This document shows, in pieces, positions 47,571-55,940 of a stretch of 64,000 nt of DNA; position 1 is the stretch's first letter, and the number at the start of each line of letters is the position of its first letter. The stretch spans positions 2,914,001-2,978,000 of the forward strand of contig NZ_AP024525.1 of assembly GCF_020886775.1 (NCBI RefSeq). The letters are read 5' to 3'. The position numbers and the translations under genes are program-made. This DNA is from Sinomonas cyclohexanicum. Its GTDB lineage: Bacteria > Actinomycetota > Actinomycetes > Actinomycetales > Micrococcaceae. Below the pieces are notes generated by a model, which did no database searches, was not told the origin of the DNA, and saw nothing but the letters and a program-made list of their open reading frames with translations.

Positions 47571-47657
47571 GGTTGCGGGGTCCCTGGCGCCCCGTTGCGG
47601 GGTCCACGTCCTCGCGTTGGCCCGTGGGACATCAGCGCAGGGAAATGACCCCCCAAC

Positions 47658-48497
47658 TCACTGGGCGCGCATGAACTCCTCCGCGGCGCGCACCTGCTCG
47701 TCGCTCGGACGCATGCCCGTGTAGAGGACGAACTGCTCGAGCGCCTGGATCGTCATGACCTCCGCCCCCGAGATGACGGGCTTCCCGGCGGCCCTCGCGG
47801 CCCTGATGAGCGGCGTCTCCGCCGGAAGGGCCACGACGTCGAACACCAGCCGCGCGGCGTCGACCGCCGCCTGCGGGAACGAGAGGGAGTCTGCGTCCGG
47901 CCCACCGGCCATCCCGATCGGGGTCACGTTGACCAGGACATCGGCGGTGTCGTCGCCGAGCTCGGCCTGCCACGCGAACCCGTACAGGTCTGCGAGGGCG
48001 CGGCCCGCGGCCTCGTTGCGGGCCACGATCGTCACGTTGCGGAAGCCGGCATCGCGGAAGGCCGCGGCAGTCGCCTTCGCCATGCCGCCCGATCCGCGGA
48101 GGAGGACGGACCACTCGGGCGAGAGGGCGCCGTCGTGCCCGCCCTGCCGTGCGCGGGTGATGAGCTGTGCGATCGCGGTGTAGTCCGTGTTGTAGGCGGT
48201 GAGCACGCCGGAGTCATTGACGATCGTGTTGACCGAGTCGATCGCGGCCGCTGAGCCGTCCATGCGGTCCACGAGGGCGATCACCTCCTCCTTGTACGGC
48301 ATCGACACGGCAGCGCCGCGGATGCCGAGGCCCCGCACCCCCGCGATCGCCTGGGCGAGGTCCGTGGGCGCGAAGGCCTTGTAGATCCAGTTCAGGCCGA
48401 GGGCCTCGTACAGGTAGTTGTGGAAGCGCGTCCCGTTGTTGCTCGGCCGGGCCGAGAGGGAGATGCACAGGGTCATGTCTTTGTTGAGGATCGGCAC
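47658..48497 (-). CDS. Shikimate 5-dehydrogenase-like protein (HI0607/SdhL type)
   Basis: 279-residue AroE-superfamily protein. The substrate-binding block is LSARPSNNGTRFHNYLYEAL rather than the SxSPxxHN of true AroE, as in the HI0607-like group. SMPYKEEVIALVDRMDG carries the catalytic Lys and TAYNTDYTAI the Asp. The NADP part has LLRGSGGMAKATAAAF and ARNEAA. It may act on shikimate poorly or on another substrate. The start is GTG at 48497, or ATG at 48476 (MTLCISLSARP). Confidence 0.88.
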   Translation of the reverse strand: MPILNKDMTLCISLSARPSNNGTRFHNYLYEALGLNWIYKAFAPTDLAQAIAGVRGLGIRGAAVSMPYKEEVIALVDRMDGSAAAIDSVNTIVNDSGVLTAYNTDYTAIAQLITRARQGGHDGALSPEWSVLLRGSGGMAKATAAAFRDAGFRNVTIVARNEAAGRALADLYGFAWQAELGDDTADVLVNVTPIGMAGGPDADSLSFPQAAVDAARLVFDVVALPAETPLIRAARAAGKPVISGAEVMTIQALEQFVLYTGMRPSDEQVRAAEEFMRAQ

Positions 48498-48550
48498 GGC
48501 ACCAAGGCTAGTGCCGCGCCGGTCCCCACGCCGACCCTGTGGCCTCCGGG

Positions 48551-48673
48551 TCAGCCCTGACGCGCCTTCATACGGGGGTTCTTCTTGTTGATGACGAACG
48601 TCCTGCCGCGGCGGCGGACGATCTGTGCCCCCGGCGCGTTCTTGAGCGCACGCAGGGAATTGCGGACCTTCAT
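48551..48673 (-). CDS. Ribosomal protein L36, cysteine-free (YkgO type) paralogue
   Basis: 40-residue basic protein, too short for most gene callers: [20 protein letters not shown] then [20 protein letters not shown]. It lacks the CxxC...C...H zinc site of normal L36, so it is the zinc-independent C-minus form that replaces the zinc-bearing protein when zinc is scarce. Ribosome-binding site AAAGGAG is 4 nt before the ATG. A Zur-like box lies 22 bp upstream of the start. Confidence 0.93.
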   Translation of the reverse strand: MKVRNSLRALKNAPGAQIVRRRGRTFVINKKNPRMKARQG

Positions 48674-48695
48674 GGTGCTCCTTTCCTCGATTCGA

Positions 48696-48710
48696 TGAGA
48701 ACCATTTTCG
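48696..48710 (-). promoter_or_regulatory. Zur-like operator of the L36 paralogue
   Basis: TGAGAACCATTTTCG matches 12 of 15 positions of the actinobacterial Zur dyad TGAAAATCATTTTCA and is an imperfect palindrome about CAT. It overlaps the expected start region of the L36 gene, so zinc-loaded Zur would repress it. Confidence 0.75.
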
Positions 48711-48757
48711 ATAACAAGGGGTAGCCGCGTCTCATTCCCGCGGTGTCCAATGGGATC

Positions 48758-50392
48758 ATGCTGAACCAGGCTCCCCCACGAGTGGACGTCGACGAGTTCT
48801 CCACGAACGCCGCCCTCATCGACGGGATCCGGCGCCACGGCGCCAGCTGGGCCTCGGGCGAGCTTGCCGCGGTCGGCCGCCTCGTCGGCTCGGCCGAGTT
48901 CGCCGCCAACGCGCGCCTGGCCAACGAGCACCCGCCCGCGCTCCACGTCCTCGACCGCTACGGCGAGCGGCTCGACGAGGTCGAGTACCACCCGGCCTAC
49001 CACCACGTCGTCGCGGACGCGGTGGCGCACGGGGCCCACACGTCGGCGTGGGCGGACCCCCGCCCGGGCGCGCACGTCGCGAGGGCGGCCGCGTTCATGC
49101 TGTTCGCGCAGGTCGAGCCCGGGCACGCGTGTCCGGTCTCGATGACCCACGCCGCGGTGCCCGCCCTGTCGCGGCAGCCCGACGTCGCCCGCGTCTGGCT
49201 CCCCCGCCTCTACGGCGACGGGTACGAGCCGCGGCTCGTACCCGCGGGCCGCAAGCCCGGCGCCCTGGTGGGGATGGCGATGACCGAGCGGCAGGGCGGC
49301 TCCGACGTCCGGGCCAACACGACGGCAGCACGGGACCTCGGCGACGGGACCGCCCTGATCACGGGCGCCAAGTGGTTCTGCTCGGCGCCCATGAGCGACG
49401 CGTTCCTGGTCCTTGCCCGGGAGCCCGAAGGGCTCTCGTGCTTCCTGGTCCCGCGCGTTCTGGAGGACGGGACGAGGAACCAGTTCCGGCTCGTGCGGCT
49501 CAAGTCGAAGCTCGGGAACCGGGCCAACGCCTCGGCCGAGGTCGAGTTCGAGGACACGCTCGGGTGGCGGCTCGGCGACGCCGGACGCGGCGTCCGCACC
49601 ATCATCGAGATGGTCCACGAGACCCGCCTCGACTGCATCCTCGGCACGGCGGCCGGCATGCGCCAGGCCGTCGCGGAGGCCGTCTGGCACGCGCGGCACC
49701 GGCGCGCGTTCGGGCGCCTGCTCGTGGACCAGCCCGCGATGGCCGCCGTCCTGGCGGACCTCGCGCTCGAGTACGAGGCGGCGGCGGCGCTCGGGCTGCG
49801 GCTCGCGGCCGCGGACGACGCCGTCTGGCTGGCGGGCGTGGTCCGCGCACCCGATGCCTCGCGCGAGCAGGCGTTCGCGCGGATCGCCACGGCCGTGGGC
49901 AAGTACTGGGTGTGCAAGCGAGGACCCGGGCACGCCGCGGAGGCGCTCGAGTGCCTCGGCGGCAACGGCTACACCGAGGACTTCCCGCTGGCCATGCGCT
50001 ACCGCGAGCAGCCCGTCATGGCGATCTGGGAGGGCTCGGGCAACGTGGTGGCGCTCGACGTCCTGCGTGCACTGACCCGCGAGCCCGAGGCCACCGAGGC
50101 GCTCGGCGAGGAGCTCGAGCGGCACCGCGGCGCCGACGCCGCGCTCGACGCGCACCTCGAGCAGGCCCTCGCGCTCATGGCCGACGCCGCACGCGAGCCC
50201 GACGAGGCGCAGGCGTGGGCGCGGCGGCTCGCCGAGACCCTCGCGCTCGCGCTCCAGGCCACACTCCTGCTAGACGGGGAGCCGGCCGTCGCGGAGGCGT
50301 TCATCGCCGCCCGGCTCGGCCCGGGCCGCAGCCTGGGCTACGGATGCCTGCCGGACTCGGCGCGGATCGGCGCCATCCTCAACAGGGCGTGA
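48758..50392 (+). CDS. Acyl-CoA dehydrogenase, AidB-like
   Basis: 544-residue flavoprotein, longer than ordinary acyl-CoA dehydrogenases and matching the AidB family. Blocks are [20 protein letters not shown] (FAD/substrate), [40 protein letters not shown] and [20 protein letters not shown] with [20 protein letters not shown]. coli AidB is linked to alkylation damage, but many AidB homologues metabolise branched acyl-CoAs. The ATG at 48758 is preferred; GTG at 48743 would add five residues. It is divergent from the L36 gene. Confidence 0.9.
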   Translation: MLNQAPPRVDVDEFSTNAALIDGIRRHGASWASGELAAVGRLVGSAEFAANARLANEHPPALHVLDRYGERLDEVEYHPAYHHVVADAVAHGAHTSAWADPRPGAHVARAAAFMLFAQVEPGHACPVSMTHAAVPALSRQPDVARVWLPRLYGDGYEPRLVPAGRKPGALVGMAMTERQGGSDVRANTTAARDLGDGTALITGAKWFCSAPMSDAFLVLAREPEGLSCFLVPRVLEDGTRNQFRLVRLKSKLGNRANASAEVEFEDTLGWRLGDAGRGVRTIIEMVHETRLDCILGTAAGMRQAVAEAVWHARHRRAFGRLLVDQPAMAAVLADLALEYEAAAALGLRLAAADDAVWLAGVVRAPDASREQAFARIATAVGKYWVCKRGPGHAAEALECLGGNGYTEDFPLAMRYREQPVMAIWEGSGNVVALDVLRALTREPEATEALGEELERHRGADAALDAHLEQALALMADAAREPDEAQAWARRLAETLALALQATLLLDGEPAVAEAFIAARLGPGRSLGYGCLPDSARIGAILNRA

Positions 50393-50474
50393 CCCGGCGC
50401 GTTGTGCTCCCGGCGCCGCGTGAGCCTTCTCTCGGCGCAACACCGGGTGCCGCGGGGACGGCTGGCCGTAAACT

Positions 50475-51683
50475 GTGAGCGCTCGTGCACGCAGCCGGCC
50501 ACGGCCGGCCCGATCCGGGGGTCACACACTGGAGATCGACTTCGCACCATCCCAGCAGTCCACCATCGGGCTCGAATGGGAGCTGGCCCTCGTGGACAAG
50601 CACGGCGGCGAGCTCGTCTCGCTCGCGCCGCAAGTGCTCGAGCGCCTCGGCGCCGAGCACCCCGAGCTGTTCGGCGAGACGCCCCGGATCCATCAGGAGC
50701 TCCTCCTGAACACCGTGGAGCTCGTGAGCGGGGTGCACAACACGGTGGGCGGCGCCACGGCGGACCTTGCCGAGTCGCTGGCAGCCGTCCGGACGGTCAC
50801 AGACCGGATTGGCGTGGAGCTGTTCTGCGCCGGAAGCCACCCATTCAGCCAGCCGCGCCTCCAGCCCGTCACGGACAAGGAGAGGTACGCGAAGCTGATC
50901 GACCGCACCCAGTGGTGGGGGCGGCAGATGGTGATCTACGGCGTGCACGTGCACATCGGGCTCGACCGGCGGGACAAGGCCATGCCGGTGCTCGACGCCC
51001 TCGTGAACTACTTCCCGCACTTCCAGGCGCTCTCGGCGTCCAGCCCGTTCTGGAGCGGCGAGGACACGGGCTACGCGTCCCAGCGCGCGCTCATGTTCCA
51101 GCAGCTGCCCACGGCCGGGCTGCCGTTCCAGTTCGAGGACTGGGCGGGGTTCGAGCACTACGTCGATGACATGCTCAAGACCGGCGTGATCGACCTCATC
51201 AACGAGATCCGCTGGGACATCCGGCCCGTGCCGCGACTCGGGACCATCGAGATGCGCGTGTGCGACGGCCTCTCCACCCTCGAGGAGATCGGCGCGATCG
51301 GCGCCCTCACCCAATGCCTCGTCGAGGAGGCGTCCCGGGCCCTCGACGCCGGCGAGAAGATCCCCACCATGCCGCCGTGGCACGTGCAGGAGAACAAGTG
51401 GCGCTCCGCGCGGTACGGGCTCGACGCCATCATCATCCTCGACGCCGAGGGCAACGAGAAGCTCGTCACCGAGCACCTCGCGGAGACCCTGGACCGGCTG
51501 GCACCGATCGCCGCGGACCTCGGCTGCTCGTCGGAGCTGCGTGACATCGAGGGCATCATGCGGCGCGGCGCCGGGTACCAGCGCCAGCGACGGGTGGCCG
51601 AGGCCAACGGCGGCGACCTGCGCGCGGTCGTGCTCGAGGAGGCGCGGCTCATGCGCGAGGGCTACGCCGCGCTCGGGCGGTGA
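50475..51683 (+). CDS. YbdK-type carboxylate-amine ligase (glutamate-cysteine ligase 2 fold)
   Basis: Protein of the GCS2 superfamily, 402 residues from GTG 50475 or 385 from CTG 50529. The conserved region starts EIDFAPSQQSTIGLEWELAL, with ATP/substrate residues in ETPRIHQELLLNTVELVSG, MVIYGVHVHIGLDRRDKAMP and RPVPRLGTIEMRVCDGLSTL. The product is probably a gamma-glutamyl-type amide; related enzymes make EgtA-like or teichuronate-type amides. The first 18 residues after GTG are Arg-rich and unlike the family. TAAACT directly before the GTG looks like a -10, arguing for the CTG; see findings. Confidence 0.88.
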   Translation: MSARARSRPRPARSGGHTLEIDFAPSQQSTIGLEWELALVDKHGGELVSLAPQVLERLGAEHPELFGETPRIHQELLLNTVELVSGVHNTVGGATADLAESLAAVRTVTDRIGVELFCAGSHPFSQPRLQPVTDKERYAKLIDRTQWWGRQMVIYGVHVHIGLDRRDKAMPVLDALVNYFPHFQALSASSPFWSGEDTGYASQRALMFQQLPTAGLPFQFEDWAGFEHYVDDMLKTGVIDLINEIRWDIRPVPRLGTIEMRVCDGLSTLEEIGAIGALTQCLVEEASRALDAGEKIPTMPPWHVQENKWRSARYGLDAIIILDAEGNEKLVTEHLAETLDRLAPIAADLGCSSELRDIEGIMRRGAGYQRQRRVAEANGGDLRAVVLEEARLMREGYAALGR

Positions 51684-51868
51684 CTGTGCCCGAGCGTCAG
51701 GACGCCCGGCGCACGCGGCGCTCCCCCGCGCGGATCATCCTCGTCCTGGTGATCGTCGCCGTGGTCCTCGCCGTGACCCACCATGGGCAGGCGGCCCTGT
51801 GGGTCGGTGCCGCCGCGGCGGTCTACGCGGGGGTCGAGTGGTTCCTCACCTGGCGCGCACGACGGTAA
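51680..51868 (+). CDS. Small membrane protein coupled to the YbdK gene
   Basis: 62-residue protein, MTVPERQDARRTRRSPARII followed by one hydrophobic helix (LVLVIVAVVLAVTHHGQAAL) and a second (WVGAAAAVYAGVEWFLTW). GTG at 51680 overlaps the upstream stop (GTGA), the usual sign of translational coupling. No named family. Confidence 0.65.
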   Translation: MTVPERQDARRTRRSPARIILVLVIVAVVLAVTHHGQAALWVGAAAAVYAGVEWFLTWRARR

Positions 51869-51878
51869 TCGCCATAAC

Positions 51879-51954
51879 GTCCCGCCAGGCACAATTCACG
51901 CGCTCAGGGGCAGGGATGCCTGCCGCTTCAGGCCCGAGTTGCGCCTGGCGGGAC
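51879..51954. repeat. Inverted-repeat pair left of the AbiEi-like gene
   Basis: GTCCCGCCAGGCACAATTC at 51879-51897 and its complement form GAGTTGCGCCTGGCGGGAC at 51936-51954 (17 of 19 match). The right arm is within the last codons of the AbiEi-like gene and the left arm spans its stop. They can form a stem with a 38-nt loop. Confidence 0.8.
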
Positions 51955-52876
51955 CGCGATCCACGTCCGCGACAACCTCGCTGATCCACCGTCTCTCGTA
52001 CATCACGTGTTCCCAGCTGAATCGGAGCACGATGCAGTCGGATCGCACGAGTTCGTTGTAGCGCGTGCAGTCCCGGTGGAGGGCGTCGCGGCCCCCGTGC
52101 CACTCGAAGCTGTCCGCCTCGGTGATCAGATACCTCATCCCCTGCATGGTGGGGATGGTTTTCGCGAGGTCCACCCGATGATCCCCGCCCGAGGTGCGGA
52201 TCACGACCTGCGGCTCCATGAACACCCCGCCTTCGATGCAGGCGGCCCGGAGTCCCGATTCAAAGGCATTCGCGGCACGCCCATCCATGTGCTGGAGCAC
52301 TCGCTGCTGGGCTCGCCGGTTGCGGCCCACCCAAGCGTTCGCCGCGACGTGCAGCTCGTTGCGGGTCACCAGCCTGCTCCGCAGCGCCGAGTCTGCAATC
52401 GCGAGCCCCTCTGCGAACGGCAGTGCAGCCGCACAGTCCAGAACGGTGCGGACCACCGACGTTGCCCGCATCTCGCCCTGATGAACCAGGTCCTCGGGCG
52501 GGAGGAGCCGTCGGACCGCCACAACGCCGGCCACCTTCGGCGTTCGGCGCTCGCGGGCAATCGCGAGTTCGACCGCAGGCGGACGGTGAAGGACGCCAAG
52601 GCCATGCGCCTGCGCAGCCGATCGCAGATAGAGCACGGCACTCAGCTCGAGCGCTCTGCGCTCCGCGCCGTCATGCCCAGGAAGGGCGTACACGCCGCGG
52701 ACAGACCGCACGATGTCACCGCTGGCCACTGCCTGTGAGAGTTCGCGCTTGGTGAAGTGTTGGCGCAGCTTGTGCGTGCGCGCGCTTCCGCCGACGGCGG
52801 CAACGAAATCTGCAACGAGGCCCATGATGGCATGGTTCCCCAGATCGGTCCGTCGCCGGGGCGGTCTCGGGGTCAT
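51896..52876 (-). CDS. AbiEi-like winged helix fused to Vsr/DUF559-like nuclease domain
   Basis: 326-residue protein. The N-terminus has an AbiEi-antitoxin-type winged helix (HKLRQHFTKRELSQAVASGD, IVRSVRGVYALPGHD), then a middle domain typical of type IV toxin-antitoxin antitoxins. The C-terminus holds a nuclease-like core: GGDHRVDLAKT (Asp), LITEADSFEWHGGRDALH (Glu-x-Asp) and CIVLRFSWEHVMYERRW. No AbiEii toxin gene is adjacent. Codon use is visibly less GC-rich than its neighbours, which fits recent acquisition. It is bracketed by two inverted-repeat pairs. The start is ATG 52876 or ATG 52825. Confidence 0.85.
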   Translation of the reverse strand: MTPRPPRRRTDLGNHAIMGLVADFVAAVGGSARTHKLRQHFTKRELSQAVASGDIVRSVRGVYALPGHDGAERRALELSAVLYLRSAAQAHGLGVLHRPPAVELAIARERRTPKVAGVVAVRRLLPPEDLVHQGEMRATSVVRTVLDCAAALPFAEGLAIADSALRSRLVTRNELHVAANAWVGRNRRAQQRVLQHMDGRAANAFESGLRAACIEGGVFMEPQVVIRTSGGDHRVDLAKTIPTMQGMRYLITEADSFEWHGGRDALHRDCTRYNELVRSDCIVLRFSWEHVMYERRWISEVVADVDRGPARRNSGLKRQASLPLSA

Positions 52877-52912
52877 GTGGATAACTCTCGGCCTCGGAAT
52901 CCGGCGCAGGCC

Positions 52913-52988
52913 GTCCCGTCAGGCACAACCCGCGCCGGCTACTCCAGCATGGAGCGCCCCACGGCTGCCGAATTGTGTCTGGCGGGCC
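52913..52988. repeat. Inverted-repeat pair right of the AbiEi-like gene
   Basis: GTCCCGTCAGGCACAACCC at 52913-52931 and GAATTGTGTCTGGCGGGCC at 52970-52988, in inverted orientation, the same sequence family as the pair at the other end of the gene. The right arm touches the tsaD stop codon. Confidence 0.78.
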
Positions 52989-54068
52989 CTACACGCTCAC
53001 CGTGGTCACGGGGAGCGAGGACTCGGGGGCGAACTCGAGGCCGCTCGGCTCGCGCCCGTCCATGATCACCCGGGCCGCGAGCGCGGCCACCATGGCACCG
53101 TTGTCCGTGCACAGCGAGAACTCCGGCACCTCAAGGGAGATCCCTGCCGCGTCGCACCGCTGCCGGGTCAGCTCGCGCAGGCGCGAATTGGCCGCCACCC
53201 CGCCTCCGAGGAGGAGGTTCCTGATCCCCTGCTCCCGGCACGCGAGGACCGCCTTGGACGTGATGACGTCCACGACGGCCTCTTGGAACGAGGCCGCGAT
53301 ATCGGCCACGGGCACGGGCTCGCCGGCCGCTTCGAACTGCTCGACGCACCGCGCCACTGCCGTCTTGAGGCCCGAGAAGGACCAGTCATACCGGTGTGGG
53401 CCCGGATCCTCGGGTGTGCCCATGTACTTTGGCTGCGTGAGGCCCCGCGGGAAGCGGACCGCCTTCGGGTTCCCCTCGCGCGCGAGCCGGTCGATGGCGG
53501 GCCCGCCCGGGTACCCGAGCCCGAGCAGCCGGGCCACCTTGTCGTAGGCCTCGCCGGCGGCGTCGTCGATCGTCGAACCGAGGAGCTCCACGTCGCCGGC
53601 GATGTTGCGCACGCGCAGGATCTCGGTGTGGCCGCCCGAGACCAGCAGGGCGCCCAGATCAGGCGGCAGGTCGCCGTCATACGCGCCGCCGCCCAGCAGC
53701 CCGACGCCCACGTGGGCCACAAGGTGGTTGATGGCGTAGAGCGGCTTCCCGGTCGCGACGGCCAGCGCCTTCGCCCCGCACACGCCGACCATGAGGGCGC
53801 CCGCGAGCCCCGGCCCGGAGGTCACGGCGAGCGCGTCGATCTCGTCGAGCGTCACGCCGGCGGTGTCGAGGGCTTCGCGGAGGGTCGGCACGAGCGCGTC
53901 GAGGTGCGCGCGGGAGGCGATCTCGGGGATCACCCCGCCGAACCGCACGTGCTCGTCCATCGAGGAGGAGACGGTGTTGGCCAGCAGGATCGTGCCGCGC
54001 ACGATACCCACACCGGTCTCGTCGCACGAGGACTCGATCCCGAGGACCAGCGGCTCCTGGCGGTTCAC
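52989..54068 (-). CDS. tsaD: tRNA N6-adenosine threonylcarbamoyltransferase
   Basis: Catalytic subunit that transfers threonylcarbamoyl to A37 of ANN-decoding tRNAs; 359 residues. [17 protein letters not shown] begins the ASKHA fold. The metal-binding His pair is in [12 protein letters not shown], with [12 protein letters not shown] and [17 protein letters not shown] later. The GTG start follows GGGGAGG and overlaps the rimI stop (GTGA). Last gene of the alr-tsaE-tsaB-rimI-tsaD chain. Its stop abuts the repeat pair of the AbiEi-like cassette. Confidence 0.96.
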   Translation of the reverse strand: MNRQEPLVLGIESSCDETGVGIVRGTILLANTVSSSMDEHVRFGGVIPEIASRAHLDALVPTLREALDTAGVTLDEIDALAVTSGPGLAGALMVGVCGAKALAVATGKPLYAINHLVAHVGVGLLGGGAYDGDLPPDLGALLVSGGHTEILRVRNIAGDVELLGSTIDDAAGEAYDKVARLLGLGYPGGPAIDRLAREGNPKAVRFPRGLTQPKYMGTPEDPGPHRYDWSFSGLKTAVARCVEQFEAAGEPVPVADIAASFQEAVVDVITSKAVLACREQGIRNLLLGGGVAANSRLRELTRQRCDAAGISLEVPEFSLCTDNGAMVAALAARVIMDGREPSGLEFAPESSLPVTTVSV

Positions 54069-54616
54069 TGTGCCTCCCCTTCCGCTCCGGCGGCCGCGAG
54101 CGGCAGCTGCATGATGAGCGCGTCGACGCCGTCGCGGTAGTAGCGGCGACGCGTGTGGATGTGGGTGAAGCCGAACCGCCGGTACAGCTCCTGGGCTCGC
54201 GGATTGTCCGCGCGGACCTCGAGCAGCACGTCGGCCGCGCGGCGCCGGCGCGCCTCGGCGATGAGCTCCGTCAGCACCGCCGAGCCGATGCCGCGCCCCT
54301 CGCGCTCTGGCACGACCGCGATCGTCTGCACGTCCGCGATGGGCTCGACGCACATGAGCCCCGCGTACGCGATGATCCGGCGCCCCTGCGGCCCAGCCTC
54401 CTCCGCGACGTAGTAGCGGCGCGTCTCGGGCTGGGAGAGCTCGTCGCGGAACATCTGCTCGGGCCACGCGTCGATCGGGAACAGCGCCCGCTCGAGCGCG
54501 TGCACGGCGGGTACGTCCGCCTCTGTCATGTCGCGAAGCACGACGCCGGGCGGCAGCGCACGCCGCGGTCCTCCGGAGGCCGGGGTCTCGGCGGGCTCGC
54601 CCGCTCGGCTGCTCAC
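54065..54616 (-). CDS. rimI: Ribosomal protein S18-alanine acetyltransferase
   Basis: 183-residue GNAT acetyltransferase that modifies the N-terminal Ala of S18 in E. coli. The core begins [20 protein letters not shown], the acetyl-CoA loop is [20 protein letters not shown], and the C-terminal [20 protein letters not shown] followed by RYY is the RimI pattern. The N-terminal 25 residues are extra and Ala/Pro-rich. GTG overlaps the tsaB stop by four bases. Confidence 0.94.
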   Translation of the reverse strand: MSSRAGEPAETPASGGPRRALPPGVVLRDMTEADVPAVHALERALFPIDAWPEQMFRDELSQPETRRYYVAEEAGPQGRRIIAYAGLMCVEPIADVQTIAVVPEREGRGIGSAVLTELIAEARRRRAADVLLEVRADNPRAQELYRRFGFTHIHTRRRYYRDGVDALIMQLPLAAAGAEGEAQ

Positions 54617-55308
54617 AGGGCCCGCTTCCGCGGGCCGGGAACCTGGGCGTCCGACTCGCGCAGGTAGAGCGGAGTGGTGTCCAGCAGCGGGCCGCCGGCG
54701 GCGAGTCGTGCCGCGGCGGAGAGCCCGAGCGAGGAGGCGGTCGGCTGGGCGGCCTCGAAGCCCTCGGCGACGGTGGCGCCGGCGTCGTCGAGCTGCGCCG
54801 GGTACAGGCCGGCCCCGGCACCATAGACGCGCAGGTCGGGGAGCTCGTCCGGGGCCGTGACGTGGGGACCGTCGAGGAGCGTGCCGTCGGCGGCGTACCG
54901 GGCCCAGTAGAGCTCCCTGCGGCGGGCGTCGATCGCGGCGACAAACTCCGAGCCCGGCTGCGCGTCCGAGACGACGTCCCACGCGAGCGCGTCGAGGCTC
55001 ATGACGCCGTCGAGCGGAACGTTCCACGCGAAGGCCAGGGCCCGGGCGGTCGCGATGCCGGACCGCAGGCCCGTGAACGGTCCGGGCCCCACGCCCACGA
55101 GGATCCGCGCGATCTCCCGGCCCGCGATCCCCTGCTCGGCGAGGAGCGTCTGGATCCCGGGGGCGAGCACCTCGGCGTGAGAGCGGGTGTCCTCGGTGGC
55201 GAAGGACGCCAGCACCGCTGCCCCGCCGGCGCCGGAACCGGAAGACTCGTGGAAGCGGATGAGCGCGGCGGAGGCGATGGCCGAGGTATCGATGGCGAGC
55301 AGGATCAC
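54613..55308 (-). CDS. tsaB: tRNA threonylcarbamoyladenosine biosynthesis protein TsaB
   Basis: 231-residue TsaD paralogue that forms the TsaBDE complex in t6A synthesis. It starts [20 protein letters not shown] and contains [20 protein letters not shown], the TsaB signature, and [13 protein letters not shown]. It lacks the metal-binding His pair of TsaD. GTG at 55308 overlaps the tsaE stop by four bases. Confidence 0.95.
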   Translation of the reverse strand: MILLAIDTSAIASAALIRFHESSGSGAGGAAVLASFATEDTRSHAEVLAPGIQTLLAEQGIAGREIARILVGVGPGPFTGLRSGIATARALAFAWNVPLDGVMSLDALAWDVVSDAQPGSEFVAAIDARRRELYWARYAADGTLLDGPHVTAPDELPDLRVYGAGAGLYPAQLDDAGATVAEGFEAAQPTASSLGLSAAARLAAGGPLLDTTPLYLRESDAQVPGPRKRAL

Positions 55309-55940
55309 TCGGCCACCCCCTCGTCTGACGACCCGACCTCGGCGGGGTCGACCCGCTCGACGGCCGGCCACTGGACGCTGGGCCGCCCGGCCCAGCGCGG
55401 GCCGAAGGCACGGATCAGCACGACGCGGGGCTCGTCGTCGTCCTCGGTGTCGAAGTCCAGCGTGAGGCCCACGGTCGCCGGGGGCGCCGCGGGGCGGCGC
55501 AGCTCGATGTCGAGCCGGCTGTCGGAGAGCTCCTCGATGAGCCCGCGGCCCCACTCCACGACGGTCACGGCCGTGTCGGCCCAGTTCTCGAGGTCGAGGT
55601 CGGCGATCTCGCCGTGGCCGCTGAGCCGGTAGGCGTCGACGTGGACGAGGTCTGGGCCGCCGGGACGCGGCCCGTGGACGAGGTTGGGGTGGATCCTCAC
55701 GAGCACGAACGTGGGCGAGATGATGCCCGGCCGCACGCCGAGCCCCTCGCCGAGGCCCTGCGTGAAGGTGGTCTTGCCGGCCCCGAGCTCGCCCGTGAGC
55801 ACCACGAGGTCACCCGCGTCGAGCTCGCGGCCGAGGGCGGCGCCGATCGACTGGGTCTCTTCGGCCGTGGCGGGAGCGAACGCGATCTCCCACTCACGCG
55901 CGGGCGCGGGCGCGGCGCCCGGGCCGTCGGACGGGCTCAC
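55305..55940 (-). CDS. tsaE: tRNA threonylcarbamoyladenosine biosynthesis ATPase TsaE
   Basis: 211-residue P-loop ATPase driving the TsaB-TsaD cycle. Walker A is LTGELGAGKTTFTQGLGEGL, followed by ISPTFVLVRIHPN, the DAYRL motif in VHVDAYRLSGHGE and VVEWGRGL. The C-terminus carries ~55 extra residues, acidic then VQWPAVERVDP, beyond the E. coli length. GTG overlaps the alr stop by four. Confidence 0.95.
   Translation of the reverse strand: MSPSDGPGAAPAPAREWEIAFAPATAEETQSIGAALGRELDAGDLVVLTGELGAGKTTFTQGLGEGLGVRPGIISPTFVLVRIHPNLVHGPRPGGPDLVHVDAYRLSGHGEIADLDLENWADTAVTVVEWGRGLIEELSDSRLDIELRRPAAPPATVGLTLDFDTEDDDEPRVVLIRAFGPRWAGRPSVQWPAVERVDPAEVGSSDEGVAE

Noticed and set aside
51896-52876. Complete type IV toxin-antitoxin system
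   Set aside because: Only the AbiEi-like part is present, fused to a nuclease-like domain; no nucleotidyltransferase (AbiEii) toxin gene is adjacent on either side.
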